Shown: in pieces, positions 1-8,290 of the stretch
Layout of the letters: each line of letters opens with the position of its first letter
How positions within the stretch are numbered: position 1 is the stretch's first letter
NCBI RefSeq assembly: GCF_001894985.1
Contig: NZ_BCXG01000027.1
Span: 1 to 64,000 of the forward strand
DNA length: 64,000 bases
From: Rhodococcus tukisamuensis NBRC 100609
GTDB lineage: Bacteria > Actinomycetota > Actinomycetes > Mycobacteriales > Mycobacteriaceae
Direction: 5' to 3'
The notes under the pieces: model-generated
What the model was told of the DNA's origin: nothing
Databases searched by the model: none
Seen by the model: the letters and a program-made list of their open reading frames with translations, nothing else
Position numbers and translations under genes: made by a program

Positions 1-60
1 TCTCACACCGTCAGGTCCCTCCAACCCTCCGAGGACCCACCCCGTACTTCAGGTCGACGA

Positions 61-107
61 CCACTGGGCACCAGCCACGTACTCGGTACGTGGCTGGTGC
101 CCAGTGG
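61..107 (-). terminator. Terminator of the hsaC-like operon
   Basis: A perfect 22-bp inverted repeat (arms 61-82 and 86-107) closes on a 3-nt TCG loop, 54 nt past the stop codon of the minus-strand extradiol dioxygenase gene. There is no T tract, as is usual in high-GC actinobacteria. Positions 1-60 show no gene. Confidence 0.8.
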
Positions 108-160
108 CTTTCGTCAAGGTGCCGGCTGGATCCAGCTACTGCTGGTCCAACGGATTGGAC

Positions 161-1075
161 CTACTGCTGGAACGCGGCCAGCGGCTCGGTGCCGGACCAG
201 TCGTGGCCCCAGTAGCTGTCCGCGGTGATCTCCTCCGCGGTGTAGTGGCTCTCGTCGACGAGCATGCCCTCGGTGCCGAACTCGAGGTCCCAGCCACCCG
301 GTGCCCGCACGTAGAACGAGACCATCTTGTCGTTCGTGTGACGACCCAGCGTGGACGAGATCGAGAAGCCGAGCTTGCCGACCCGGTCCAGTGCCTGACC
401 GACCGCGTCGAGCGTGTCGACCTCCATCATCAGGTGCACCATGCCGGGGGCCTCGGTCGGCGGCGCCGGGCAGATCGCCAGGCTGTGGTGCCGCTGGTTG
501 ACGCCGAGGAAGCGCACCCGCCGGGCAGGCAGGGGCGCGTCGGGACCGCCGAGGCGGACCGCGCCGCGCGGCAGGAACCCGAGCACCTCTGTGTAGAAGG
601 CGTAGGTCTCGGTAGCCGCCGGCGTCGGCAGCACCACGTGCCCGAGCCCGCAGGCCCCGGTGACGAAGTTCCCGCCGTGCGGGGTCACCACCGGGCTGTG
701 GTCGAGAACCGGACCGAAGAACACCTCGACCTGGGTGCCGGACGGGTCACGGAAGGTGATGACCCGCTCGGCGTCCCGGTAGAGCGACTCCTCCTCCGTC
801 AGCTCGGTGACCTCGACGCCCGACTTCTCGACCTGCTCGCGCACGGCCTCGAGCGCGAACTGGTCGCGGACCTCCCAGCCGACGGCCAGCACACGGTCCA
901 CGTCGCCGGGCAGCACCTGCAGCCGCGAGCGACGCTCGTCGACCCGCAGGTACAGCCCGTCCGGCTCAGGACCCGACCCGACGGCCATGCCGAGGCCGTC
1001 GACGACCAGCTCGCGCCAGCGCGGGATGTCCGTCGTCTGGACGCGGAGGTATCCGAGCGACCGGATTTCAGTCAT
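161..1075 (-). CDS. hsaC-like: HsaC-like extradiol ring-cleavage dioxygenase
   Basis: A 304-residue two-domain vicinal-oxygen-chelate protein of the type I extradiol dioxygenases (BphC/HsaC group), which use Fe(II) to open catechols by meta cleavage. The N-terminus MTEIRSLGYLR matches the HsaC opening. The expected metal ligands are present: His146 (GLGHVV), His214 (MVHLMMEV) and Glu265 (DLEFG). The HHSLA motif near 196-200 carries the catalytic His. An in-frame TTG four codons upstream (1087) could start it, but the ATG fits the family better. It is the last gene of a minus-strand operon with an HsaA-like oxygenase, a KstD and an HsaD-like hydrolase, so its substrate is probably a catecholic seco-steroid or a similar multi-ring phenol. 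It is likely a paralogue of the main cholesterol-pathway HsaC; the exact substrate cannot be read from sequence. Confidence 0.9.
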   Translation of the reverse strand: MTEIRSLGYLRVQTTDIPRWRELVVDGLGMAVGSGPEPDGLYLRVDERRSRLQVLPGDVDRVLAVGWEVRDQFALEAVREQVEKSGVEVTELTEEESLYRDAERVITFRDPSGTQVEVFFGPVLDHSPVVTPHGGNFVTGACGLGHVVLPTPAATETYAFYTEVLGFLPRGAVRLGGPDAPLPARRVRFLGVNQRHHSLAICPAPPTEAPGMVHLMMEVDTLDAVGQALDRVGKLGFSISSTLGRHTNDKMVSFYVRAPGGWDLEFGTEGMLVDESHYTAEEITADSYWGHDWSGTEPLAAFQQ

Positions 1076-1109
1076 GTTCTCTACCAATCCTTCTACGTGT
1101 CGAGTGGGC

Positions 1110-2288
1110 CTAGATCATCGACCGGTGGATGCCCTGCGGCTCGCCACCGAGCTGGGTGAGCGCCGACGAGTGGAAGATCGAACCGGGCACATGGATGGCG
1201 TGCGCGATACCGACGTGCGCGTCCCGGAAGAAACGCTGCATCGGGAACTTGTAGTGCGCAGCGTTGCCACCGGACCGGGCGAAGATCTCGTCCACGGCAC
1301 GCACGGCACGCCACGCCGCGGCGGTCTGGGTACGACGACCGATGGCCCGGGCCTCGAAGTCGATCTCCTTGCCCTTCTCGGTCATGTCCCAGAACCGGTC
1401 GACGGTCTCGAGCAGCGCCGCCCGCGAGGCCGCGATCTCGGCGGCAGCCTCACCGATGGCGTAGAGGACGTACGGGTCGTCCTTGATCTTGGTGCCGGTG
1501 ATCGCGACACGGGTCTTCTGCGCCTCGATGTGGCAGGACAGTGCGCCCTCGGCGATGCCGATCACCGCCGAGGTGATGCCGAGCGGGAACATGCAGGAGA
1601 ACGGCATCTTGTAAAGCGTCTCGGTGCGGCCGGACTCGCGCTGGGCGGTGCCGTCCATCACGTCGCTGGCCAGGATCGTCCGGTGCGTCGGGATGAACGC
1701 GTCCTTGACGATGACGTCCTTGGAGCCGGTGCCGCGGAGACCGATGACGTCCCAGGAGTCCTCGACGATCTCGTAGTCCTCGCGGGGCAGGTACACGTGC
1801 ATCGAGACCGGCGGCATCAGCGGCTTGCCGTTCTCGTCACCGCGCATCGCGCCCAGGACGACCCACTGGCAGTGGTCGGTGCCGGAGGAGAACTGCCAGC
1901 GGCCGTTGAGGACGAAGCCCCCGTCGACCGGCTTCGCGACGCCCAGCGGCGCGTACGGCGAGGCGACCCAGGTGTCGTTGTCCTGGCCCCAGATGTCTTC
2001 CTGCAGCTGCTCGCTGGAGAAGGCCATCTCCCACGGGTGCACGCCGACGATGCCGTTGATCCACCCGGTGGCGCCGTCCATTGCGGCGATGCTCATCACG
2101 GTCTCCGCGAACTCGCGCGGGTGCACCTCGAGGCCGCCGTACTTCTTCGGCTGCAGCATCCTGATGGCGCCGGACTCACGCAGCCGCTTGGCGGACGTGT
2201 CCGACAGGCGCATGAGCTTGTCGCCCTCGGCGCCCTCCGCGCGGATCTCGTCTGCGTACTGCGCGATGCGTTCCTGAACCTGACCCAT
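1110..2288 (-). CDS. hsaA-like: HsaA-like flavin-dependent monooxygenase, oxygenase component
   Basis: A 392-residue protein with the acyl-CoA dehydrogenase fold but the signature of the flavin-dependent hydroxylases (HsaA group), which take reduced flavin from a separate reductase and hydroxylate a phenol ortho to its OH. Family-like stretches include GATGWINGIVGVHPWE and FSSGTDHCQWVV. A GAGGAAG ribosome-binding site sits 3 nt before the ATG. It lies 34 nt upstream of the extradiol dioxygenase it would feed. Its likely partner is the HsaB-like reductase encoded divergently at 5085. In steroid catabolism HsaA converts 3-HSA to the catechol 3,4-DHSA. Which steroid or terpenoid this copy takes is inferred only from context. 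Confidence 0.88.
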   Translation of the reverse strand: MGQVQERIAQYADEIRAEGAEGDKLMRLSDTSAKRLRESGAIRMLQPKKYGGLEVHPREFAETVMSIAAMDGATGWINGIVGVHPWEMAFSSEQLQEDIWGQDNDTWVASPYAPLGVAKPVDGGFVLNGRWQFSSGTDHCQWVVLGAMRGDENGKPLMPPVSMHVYLPREDYEIVEDSWDVIGLRGTGSKDVIVKDAFIPTHRTILASDVMDGTAQRESGRTETLYKMPFSCMFPLGITSAVIGIAEGALSCHIEAQKTRVAITGTKIKDDPYVLYAIGEAAAEIAASRAALLETVDRFWDMTEKGKEIDFEARAIGRRTQTAAAWRAVRAVDEIFARSGGNAAHYKFPMQRFFRDAHVGIAHAIHVPGSIFHSSALTQLGGEPQGIHRSMI

Positions 2289-2354
2289 GACTTCCTCGGC
2301 TCTCTTGTGAATTATCTGGCGGCGAGCCGCCTCCTGCTGATGAACGTCCCAGCC

Positions 2355-4052
2355 TCAGCTGGACGTCGCAGGTGCGCTCTCGCTCAGTGGGAGAGTATTC
2401 GCGGCGGCGTACCTCGCGGCGAGATATCCGAAGACCATCGACGGACCGATGGTGGCGCCGGCGCCTGCGTACTCGTTGCCCATCACCGAGGCGGTGGTGT
2501 TGCCCGTGGCGAACAGCCCGGCGATGGCGGTGCCGTCGGCACGCAGCACCCGGCTGTTCTCGTCGCAGACGAGCCCACCCTTGGTGCCCAGGTCACCCGC
2601 CTCGCAGCGAATCGCGTAGAACGGGCCCTTGACGATCTCGTCCATGTTCGGGTTCTTCATGGTCGGGTCGCCGTAGTACCGGTCGTAGGCGCTCTCGCCC
2701 CGGCCGAAGTCCTCGTCCGTGCCGCTGCGGGCGAATCCGTTGAACCGCTCGATCGTGGCCGCCAACTTGTCCGCGGGGATCCCGACCTTCGCGGCCAGCT
2801 CGGCCAGCGTGTCGGCCTTGTGCACCACGCCGGAGTCGTAGAAGCCCTGCGGGAACGGCATGTTCGGCAGCACCTGCGCGAAGGGGTAACGGTTCTTCGC
2901 CTTGGTGTCCATGATGAACCAGGCCGGGACGTGACCGCCCTCGAGCTGGTCGTGCACGAAGTTCACGTACGGCGACGACTCGTTGGTGAAGCGCTCGCCC
3001 TGGCTGTTGACGATCACCGACGGCGGGATGCAGCGCTCGGAGACCAGCGGGATCACCGCGCCCATCGGATGGAACACGGACGGCATCCACCAGGCGTCGT
3101 CCATCAGGTCGACTGCGGCGCCGAGCTGCTGGCCGGCCACGATGCCGTCGCCGACGTTCTCCTTGGCGCCGGCGCTGATGTTCGCGCGGCCGAACTCGGG
3201 CAGGTACTGATCACGCATCTGCTGGTTGTGGTCGAAGCCGCCGGTGGCCAGCAGCACGCCGCGGCGCGCGCCGATCCGGACCGTCTTGCCGTCGCGCTCG
3301 GCGACCGCACCGATCACGACGCCGTTCGCGTCGGTCACCAGTTCCGTCATCGAGGTCTTCAGCCACAGCGGGATGCCGGCGTCCTTGAGCACCATCCGCA
3401 TCCGGGCCACCAGCGCGCGACCGCCGGTGGACATGTGCCGGCGCCGCACCACGTTGGACGCCACCCGCCAGGCCGCGACCAGCGAGGCCTTGCGGCCCTT
3501 CCAGGTGCGCTTGACCATCGCGAGGTCGTGGTAGTCCTTCGAGGTGACCCACAGGCCCAGCGGGCCCTTCATGCTGTTCGGACGCTGGAACTTCTCGTCC
3601 TCCTTCAGCTTGCGGGTGTCGAACGGCATGCACTCGATGGTGCGGCCGAGCGCGCTGCCGCCGTCGTCCTCCGGGTGGTAGTCGGAGTAGCCCTTCACCC
3701 AGTACAGCTTCATGTGCGGGCTGGTGTCGAGCAGCTCCATCAGCTTCGGGCCGCCGGCGATGTACGCGTCGATCCGCGCGTCGGTGACGCCGGCGCCCGC
3801 GGTGAGATTCTTGAGGTACCGGCGGATCGCAGCCGGATCGTCCTGCGCGCCCTTGCGGATCAGCGTCGGAGCGTTCGGGATCCAGATGCCGCCACCGGAG
3901 ATCGCGGTCGAACCGCCGAAGGTCTTCCCCTTGTCGATCACCAGCGTGTCGAGGCCGCTGTCCGCCGCCGCGATGGCCGCGGACATGCCGCCACCGCCAC
4001 TGCCGACGACGAGGAAGTCGACGACCTGGTCGAAGTTGTCCCAGTTGGTCAT
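2355..4052 (-). CDS. kstD: 3-ketosteroid delta-1-dehydrogenase (KstD family)
   Basis: A 565-residue FAD flavoprotein. The dinucleotide-binding GSGGGG motif is at residues 17-22, followed by the family's FGGSTAISGGGIWIPN segment. The GNEYAGAGATIGP motif near the C-terminus carries the Tyr and Gly that in KstD bind and polarise the 3-keto group. The length and overall pattern match the ~563-residue M. tuberculosis-type KstD. KstD inserts the C1-C2 double bond in ring A, and together with 9-alpha-hydroxylation this opens ring B. Its start overlaps the stop of the upstream hydrolase gene by 4 nt (ATGA), so the two are translationally coupled. A 3-ketosteroid delta-4 dehydrogenase is the main alternative. 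Confidence 0.9.
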   Translation of the reverse strand: MTNWDNFDQVVDFLVVGSGGGGMSAAIAAADSGLDTLVIDKGKTFGGSTAISGGGIWIPNAPTLIRKGAQDDPAAIRRYLKNLTAGAGVTDARIDAYIAGGPKLMELLDTSPHMKLYWVKGYSDYHPEDDGGSALGRTIECMPFDTRKLKEDEKFQRPNSMKGPLGLWVTSKDYHDLAMVKRTWKGRKASLVAAWRVASNVVRRRHMSTGGRALVARMRMVLKDAGIPLWLKTSMTELVTDANGVVIGAVAERDGKTVRIGARRGVLLATGGFDHNQQMRDQYLPEFGRANISAGAKENVGDGIVAGQQLGAAVDLMDDAWWMPSVFHPMGAVIPLVSERCIPPSVIVNSQGERFTNESSPYVNFVHDQLEGGHVPAWFIMDTKAKNRYPFAQVLPNMPFPQGFYDSGVVHKADTLAELAAKVGIPADKLAATIERFNGFARSGTDEDFGRGESAYDRYYGDPTMKNPNMDEIVKGPFYAIRCEAGDLGTKGGLVCDENSRVLRADGTAIAGLFATGNTTASVMGNEYAGAGATIGPSMVFGYLAARYAAANTLPLSESAPATSS

Positions 4053-4927
4053 TCGGTCTGTCCGTCCTTGCGTGTGAGGAATGCCAGCACCGCCGAGACC
4101 CAGGCTTCACGTGCCTCGATCATCGTCCAGTGGCCGCAGTTGGGGAACACATGCAGTTCCGCGTTCGGGATGTCGCGCATCGGCAGCATCGCCATGTCGA
4201 CGGGGCTCACCCGGTCGTCGCGACCCCAGGTCAGCATGGTGGGGGCCTTGATCTTGTGGAACTGGGCCCAGTACGGCGTCATCCCGGACGCCTTCGCAGC
4301 GGCCGTGTTCGCGGCGAACGCCTTGCTGCTGTACATCCGCGCGGCGATCTCCAGCGTCAGCGGCTCGGTTGCCAGCGCCCAACGCTCCTCGATCAGCTGC
4401 TCGGTGACCACGGCCGGGTCGTAGACCATCGACTGCAACCAGCGGACCAGGCCCTCGCGGGTCGGGTTGTCGGTGAACTCCATCAGCAGCTTGATGCCCT
4501 CGCCGGGGCCCGGCGCGAAGACGTTCTTGCCGATGCCGCCGATGGTGACGAGCTTGTTGACCCGCGCGGGCTGGTGGATGGCGACGTTGGTCGCGACGAT
4601 CCCGCCCATCGAGTTTCCGATCATGTCCACCGGCCCCTCGACGCCGATGGCGTCGAGGAAGGTGCCCACCGAGGCCAGTGCCATGACCATCGGGTTGCCG
4701 TCGCCGGGGTCGCTGACGCCGAAGCCGGGGAACTCGAGCACCAGGCAGCGGAAGTGCTCCGCGAAATCCCCGAGCACACCACGGTAGTTGCGCCACCCCG
4801 TGACACCCGGCCCGGAGCCGTGCAGCAGGAGCAGCGGCGGACCGTCGCCGGCCTCGTGGTATTTCAGCAGGCCACGGTCGGTCTGGACCTCCCGCAAGGT
4901 GCCCTCGTAGGTGAGTTCGCTCGTCAT
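4049..4927 (-). CDS. hsaD-like: HsaD-like meta-cleavage product hydrolase
   Basis: A 292-residue alpha/beta hydrolase of the C-C bond hydrolase group (BphD/HsaD). The oxyanion-hole motif HGSGPG is at residues 36-41, the nucleophile Ser106 is in GNSMGG, and Asp238 (WGRDDRV) and His266 (NCGHW) complete the triad. It would hydrolyse the ring-opened product of the extradiol dioxygenase. It is first in the minus-strand operon and overlaps kstD by 4 nt. An in-frame GTG three codons upstream (4936) is possible; the ATG was chosen because MTSELTYEGT resembles HsaD N-termini. Neither start has a strong ribosome-binding site. Confidence 0.88.
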   Translation of the reverse strand: MTSELTYEGTLREVQTDRGLLKYHEAGDGPPLLLLHGSGPGVTGWRNYRGVLGDFAEHFRCLVLEFPGFGVSDPGDGNPMVMALASVGTFLDAIGVEGPVDMIGNSMGGIVATNVAIHQPARVNKLVTIGGIGKNVFAPGPGEGIKLLMEFTDNPTREGLVRWLQSMVYDPAVVTEQLIEERWALATEPLTLEIAARMYSSKAFAANTAAAKASGMTPYWAQFHKIKAPTMLTWGRDDRVSPVDMAMLPMRDIPNAELHVFPNCGHWTMIEAREAWVSAVLAFLTRKDGQTE

Positions 4928-4990
4928 GAAACTCACGCTGCCAGCACCTGCCCACTCAGGGACCCGAGATCCCGATCAGCGAGATTGCGA

Positions 4991-5006
4991 AGGGTCTTCC
5001 GACCCT
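4991..5006. promoter_or_regulatory. Palindrome in divergent hsa-like promoter region
   Basis: AGGGTC-TTCC-GACCCT is a perfect 6-bp inverted repeat with a 4-nt spacer, between the divergent hydrolase and flavin-reductase genes. It could be an operator or a short RNA hairpin; no regulator can be assigned. Confidence 0.35.
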
Positions 5007-5027
5007 CCTCGACGGGGCTCGGGACGA

Positions 5028-5045
5028 GTTCCACTCATCGGGAAC
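5028..5045. promoter_or_regulatory. Candidate operator GTTCC-N8-GGAAC
   Basis: An inverted repeat with half-sites GTTCC (5028-5032) and GGAAC (5041-5045) lies just upstream of the -10 element of the HsaB-like gene. GGAAC/GTTC half-sites recur upstream of the nearby IclR gene (6622-6660), which makes that IclR protein the natural candidate binder. This is inference. Confidence 0.4.
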
Positions 5046-5072
5046 CCGGCCGACGGCCGGACCGGCCGTTCC

Positions 5073-5078
5073 TACGCT
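5073..5078 (+). promoter_or_regulatory. -10 element of a leaderless HsaB-like transcript
   Basis: TACGCT (TAnnnT pattern) ends 6 nt before the ATG at 5085, and no ribosome-binding site is visible. This spacing places the transcription start at or next to the start codon. Confidence 0.45.
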
Positions 5079-5084
5079 CGGGCC

Positions 5085-5597
5085 ATGGTCGCAGACACCC
5101 AGGTAGACACCCCGACGTCCCTCACCCCCGAGCCGGCCGACATGCGGCGGGTCCTCGGCCAGTTCGCGAGCGGGGTCACCGTGGTCACCGGCCTCGACGA
5201 CGGCGGTCCCGTCGGATTCGCCTGCCAGTCCTTCGCGTCGGTGTCGCTGGACCCGCCGATGGTCCTGTTCTGCGCCGATCACCGCGGCGTCGCCTGGCCC
5301 CGGATCCGCCGGTCCGGACGGTTCACGGTGAATGTCCTCGCGGAGACCCAGGAGGAGATGTGCGGGCGGTTCGGTTCGAGCCGCGGCCGCAAGTTCGACG
5401 ACCTCGACTGGGACCTGTCCCGCTGGGAGACCCCCGCGCTGCCGCGGGTCCTGGCGCGGGTGCACGCCGAGGTCGACGCGGTGCACGTGGCCGGCGACCA
5501 CGACGTGGTGATCGGCCGGGTGCTGGAACTCGAGGAGGTCCACGGCGCCGCGCCGATGGTGTTCTTCCGCGGCCAGTTCGGACTCGGCGGCGCCTGA
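5085..5597 (+). CDS. hsaB-like: HsaB-like flavin reductase
   Basis: A 170-residue flavin reductase (FMN-binding split-barrel, HpaC/HsaB family) that supplies reduced flavin to a two-component monooxygenase. Family features are QFASGVTVVTG, GFACQSFASVSLDPPMVLFC and the C-terminal FFRGQFG. The ATG at 5085 was chosen over the longer open frame because HsaB-type proteins begin shortly before the RRVLGQFASG segment and a -10 hexamer sits just upstream. The gene diverges from the hsaD-kstD-hsaA-hsaC-like operon, so both are probably controlled from the 4928-5084 region. Its partner is expected to be the oxygenase at 1110-2288. Confidence 0.88.
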   Translation: MVADTQVDTPTSLTPEPADMRRVLGQFASGVTVVTGLDDGGPVGFACQSFASVSLDPPMVLFCADHRGVAWPRIRRSGRFTVNVLAETQEEMCGRFGSSRGRKFDDLDWDLSRWETPALPRVLARVHAEVDAVHVAGDHDVVIGRVLELEEVHGAAPMVFFRGQFGLGGA

Positions 5598-5644
5598 CGG
5601 GCCGGGCTCGTCGGCCCGGTTGGGCTGGGCCTGGCCCGTCAGGC
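5592..5644. terminator. Bidirectional terminator between hsaB-like and iclR genes
   Basis: A perfect 12-bp stem (5592-5603 with 5633-5644) encloses a 29-nt loop that holds a smaller CGGGCC/GGCCCG hairpin. It overlaps the hsaB-like stop codon and precedes the convergent iclR 3' end. Confidence 0.55.
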
Positions 5645-5657
5645 CCGAGTGACCGGA

Positions 5658-6542
5658 CTAGATCCAGCCGCCGCTCTGCACCGACAGCAGCCGGCTCCTC
5701 GCCTCGGGCGACCAGGTGTCCGCGGGCACCACCGGGGCCGGCGGCACGGCCCGACGCGGGGTGCCCAGCTCCGGGTAGAGGGTCCGGGCGATCTCGCGGG
5801 TGGCGTCGACAACCAGGGGGGCGACCCGTTCGAGCTGCACCGTGCGGGAATCCCCGCACAGCGAGACCGCGGCGACGGGGCCCTCGGGCCCCCGCACCGC
5901 GCTGCCCACGCATGCCACTCCCCGGGCCGACTCCTCACGCTCGAACGCCAGGCCCCGACGCTGCCGAATCCGGTTGAGTTCGAGGTGCAGGATGCCGAGG
6001 TCGTCGATGGTCCGCTCGGTGGAGCGGCCCAGGTTGCCCTCGAACAGCGCGTCGACCCGCTCCGGGTCCAACCAGGCGAGCATCGCCTTGCCACAGGCGG
6101 AGGACTGCGCGGGGATGCGACCGCCCACCCGCGACGGGATGGAGCTGGCCAGTCGCCCGCCGACCTTGTCGAGATAGACGATCTCGTGCCCGTCGAGGAC
6201 GGACAGGTGCACCACCATGCCGGTCTGCAGGTGCAGTTCGTGCAGCAGCGGCGCCGCGGCCTCGCGGACCTCGGCGTGTCCGCCATCGCCGCCGATGCCG
6301 AGGGCACGCCGGCCGAGCCGGTAGCCGAACGACGCGTGCTCGACCCAGTTCAGTTTGACCAGCGAGTCGAGAATGCGGTGCACGGTCGACCGCGGCAGAC
6401 GCGAACGGCACGCCACCTCTTCCAGCGTGAGCCGGGCAGCCCGGCCGTCGAACGCATCGAGGATGAGGGTCATCCGCTCAACCATGGAGGGGGGAACGTC
6501 GCGCTTGTCGCTTGTGGCGGGGGCGTCTGTGAGCACCGTCAT
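5658..6542 (-). CDS. IclR family transcriptional regulator
   Basis: A 294-residue protein with an N-terminal winged helix (about 18-80; the recognition region includes RLPRSTVHRILDSL) and a C-terminal IclR ligand-binding domain containing the CGKAMLAWL segment typical of the family. GGAGGAG lies 5 nt before the ATG. It is convergent with the hsaB-like gene and divergent from the LLM oxidoreductase at 6771. IclR proteins of catabolic islands usually bind a pathway intermediate and control the adjacent operons, so it is the probable local regulator of the steroid-like ring-degradation genes. The effector is unknown. Confidence 0.9.
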   Translation of the reverse strand: MTVLTDAPATSDKRDVPPSMVERMTLILDAFDGRAARLTLEEVACRSRLPRSTVHRILDSLVKLNWVEHASFGYRLGRRALGIGGDGGHAEVREAAAPLLHELHLQTGMVVHLSVLDGHEIVYLDKVGGRLASSIPSRVGGRIPAQSSACGKAMLAWLDPERVDALFEGNLGRSTERTIDDLGILHLELNRIRQRRGLAFEREESARGVACVGSAVRGPEGPVAAVSLCGDSRTVQLERVAPLVVDATREIARTLYPELGTPRRAVPPAPVVPADTWSPEARSRLLSVQSGGWI

Positions 6543-6586
6543 GGCGTCTCCTCCGATACCGATCGAGATTCCCGATCTGCAAAACT

Positions 6587-6597
6587 GAAATGATTTC
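6587..6597. promoter_or_regulatory. Candidate IclR operator (GAAAT-G-ATTTC)
   Basis: An 11-bp palindrome flanked by a direct repeat of AAAACTG (6581-6587 and 6599-6605), 45 nt upstream of the iclR start and between it and the divergent LLM gene. It is AT-rich against a GC-rich background, a usual sign of a regulator site. Autoregulation is inferred. Confidence 0.45.
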
Positions 6598-6622
6598 TAA
6601 AACTGTAGCAACTTCCCCCGGG

Positions 6623-6660
6623 GAACGGGAGCCCCCGTCGCGAAACGACACGTCCCGTTC
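6623..6660. promoter_or_regulatory. Two-part hairpin or spaced operator upstream of the LLM gene
   Basis: GAACGGGA (6623-6630) pairs with TCCCGTTC (6653-6660), and inside this GTCG-CGAAA-CGAC (6637-6649) forms a second stem. In DNA it can be two operator half-sites; in RNA it would be a bulged hairpin in the leader of the gene at 6771. Confidence 0.4.
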
Positions 6661-6770
6661 AGCGGGAGGCTGTCGCCGAGGCCGTGGCCACTGCGATATG
6701 AAATCAGACAACTACGGCGCCCCCCACGCCCCACCACCACCGGCGCCCACCCACACGGAGCGAGAGAAAC

Positions 6771-7640
6771 ATGCGAATCGGGATCGTCAGCCCCGTGCTG
6801 ATCCAGCATCCGGCCACCCGTGCGGACTGGGAGGTCGGCGCGGGGATCGACGAGGTCGCCCGGATCGCCGAGGCCGCGGACGGGCTCGGTTTTCACCACG
6901 TGACCTGCAGCGAGCATGTCGCGGTCCCGGTCGAGATCGCCACCGAGCGCGGCGGCACCTACTGGGACCCGCTGTCGACGCTCGGATTCCTCGCCGCCCG
7001 CACCAGTCGGATCCGGTTGGTCACCCAGGTGCTGGTGCTCGGCTACCACCACCCGCTCGAGATCGCCAAGCGCTACGGCACCCTCGACCGACTCAGTAGC
7101 GGCCGGGTGACCCTGGGACTCGGCGTCGGCAGCCTGCGCGAGGAGTTCGACCTGATCGGCGCGCAGTTCGAGGGCCGGGGCGCGCTTGCCGACGATGCAC
7201 TGCGTGCACTGCGGGCGTCGCTGGGCAAGCCCAACCCGGAGTACCACGGCGAGTTCTACGACTTCGAGAACTTCGTGGTCGAGCCGCACGCGGTGCAACA
7301 GCACGTGCCGCTGTGGATCGGCGGACGCACGCCCCGCTCGCTGCGCCGGGCCATCGAACTCGGCGACGGCTGGGTCCCCTTCGGCCTGCGGATCGACGAC
7401 CTGGCCGGGATGCTCGCGAAGGCCCCGGTGCCCGAGGACATGGAGATCGTGCTCAACGCCGGCCGGACCCTGGACCCGACCGGGGCGGCGGACGCCGCCG
7501 CCACCACGCTGTCCCGGCTCCGCGATGCCGGCGCCACGATCGCCAGCGTGAACATCGCCGCGACCAGCCCCGACCACTTCACCGACCAGCTCGCGGCGCT
7601 CGTGGCGCTGGCGGTTCCGCTCGGCATCGACTTCGACTGA
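6771..7640 (+). CDS. LLM-class F420/flavin-dependent oxidoreductase
   Basis: A 289-residue luciferase-like TIM-barrel protein. The N-terminus MRIGIVSPVLIQHP, the SEHVAVP segment near 45, LAARTSRIRLVTQVLVLGYHHPL and GRVTLGLGVGSLREEFDL match the actinobacterial F420-dependent TIGR03619-like group. GGAGCGAG precedes the ATG. It is followed 31 nt later by a SnoaL-like gene, so the two are probably cotranscribed and, lying next to the IclR gene, likely belong to the same catabolic regulon. Whether it uses F420 or FMN and on which substrate is unknown. Confidence 0.82.
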   Translation: MRIGIVSPVLIQHPATRADWEVGAGIDEVARIAEAADGLGFHHVTCSEHVAVPVEIATERGGTYWDPLSTLGFLAARTSRIRLVTQVLVLGYHHPLEIAKRYGTLDRLSSGRVTLGLGVGSLREEFDLIGAQFEGRGALADDALRALRASLGKPNPEYHGEFYDFENFVVEPHAVQQHVPLWIGGRTPRSLRRAIELGDGWVPFGLRIDDLAGMLAKAPVPEDMEIVLNAGRTLDPTGAADAAATTLSRLRDAGATIASVNIAATSPDHFTDQLAALVALAVPLGIDFD

Positions 7641-7671
7641 ACCCCGACCCGACATCAAGGAGTCCCGTCCC

Positions 7672-8166
7672 ATGACCGACACCGCAGACCTGCTCTTCCG
7701 GCTCGAACAGCGCGTCCAGTTGCTCGAGGACAAGCTCGAGCTGATGAACATCATCAGCGCCTACGGCCCCGCCGTGGACAGCGGCGAGAGCACCGCGGTC
7801 GCCGGGCTCTGGACCGAGGACGGCGTCTACGACGTCGACACCGGCTGCCTGTCCGGACGCGCCGAGATCGAGGCGATGGTGCACTCCGCCCCGCACCAGT
7901 CCTACATTGCCGGCGGCTGCGGCCACCTGGTCGGACCGCCGCACCTCGAGATCGACGGCGACACCGCGGTGGCCACCTGCCACTCGCAGCTGGTCAAGCA
8001 CGATCCCGAGACCCGCAGCTACCACGTCGCCCGGATCACCGCGAACCGCTGGGAATTCGCCCGCATCGACGGCCGGTGGATGGTCACCCTGCGCACCAAC
8101 CGGATCATCGACGGCCGCGACTCGGCCCGCGAGATCCTCTCGGCGGGCGTCACCGCCAAGGCCTGA
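7672..8166 (+). CDS. SnoaL-like (NTF2-fold) protein
   Basis: A 164-residue cone-fold protein of the SnoaL/ring-hydroxylating beta-like group. It shows the usual order: a helical start with coiled-coil character (LEQRVQLLEDKLELMNIISAYG), then WTEDGVYDVDTG, GRAEIEAMV, and a beta sheet ending in DGRWMVTLRTNRIIDG. Members act as isomerases, dehydratases or cyclases in steroid, terpenoid and polyketide pathways. It follows the LLM gene by 31 nt and ends before a strong terminator. A GGAG-type ribosome-binding site lies ahead of the ATG. Confidence 0.8.
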   Translation: MTDTADLLFRLEQRVQLLEDKLELMNIISAYGPAVDSGESTAVAGLWTEDGVYDVDTGCLSGRAEIEAMVHSAPHQSYIAGGCGHLVGPPHLEIDGDTAVATCHSQLVKHDPETRSYHVARITANRWEFARIDGRWMVTLRTNRIIDGRDSAREILSAGVTAKA

Positions 8167-8223
8167 ATCCGGCACCGAGACGGTCTGCCAGGCCCCTGGC
8201 CCGGGCGCATAACCCGCTGGACA

Positions 8224-8265
8224 GAGGCGAGCCCCCGACGGAGAAATCCGTCGGGGGCTCGCCTC
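8224..8265. terminator. Bidirectional terminator
   Basis: A perfect 19-bp stem (8224-8242 with 8247-8265) with a GAAA tetraloop, between the convergent SnoaL-like gene and the FadD gene. It is one of the strongest hairpins in the window. Confidence 0.9.
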
Positions 8266-8290
8266 GTCAACTCTTGGGTGGGCGCCGTCG

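Noticed and set aside
807-4424. A 1205-codon plus-strand open frame across the hsaC-, hsaA- and kstD-like genes
   Set aside because: It is the antisense shadow of well-supported minus-strand genes; its Arg/Gly/Asp/His-rich composition has no family pattern, as is common in high-GC DNA.
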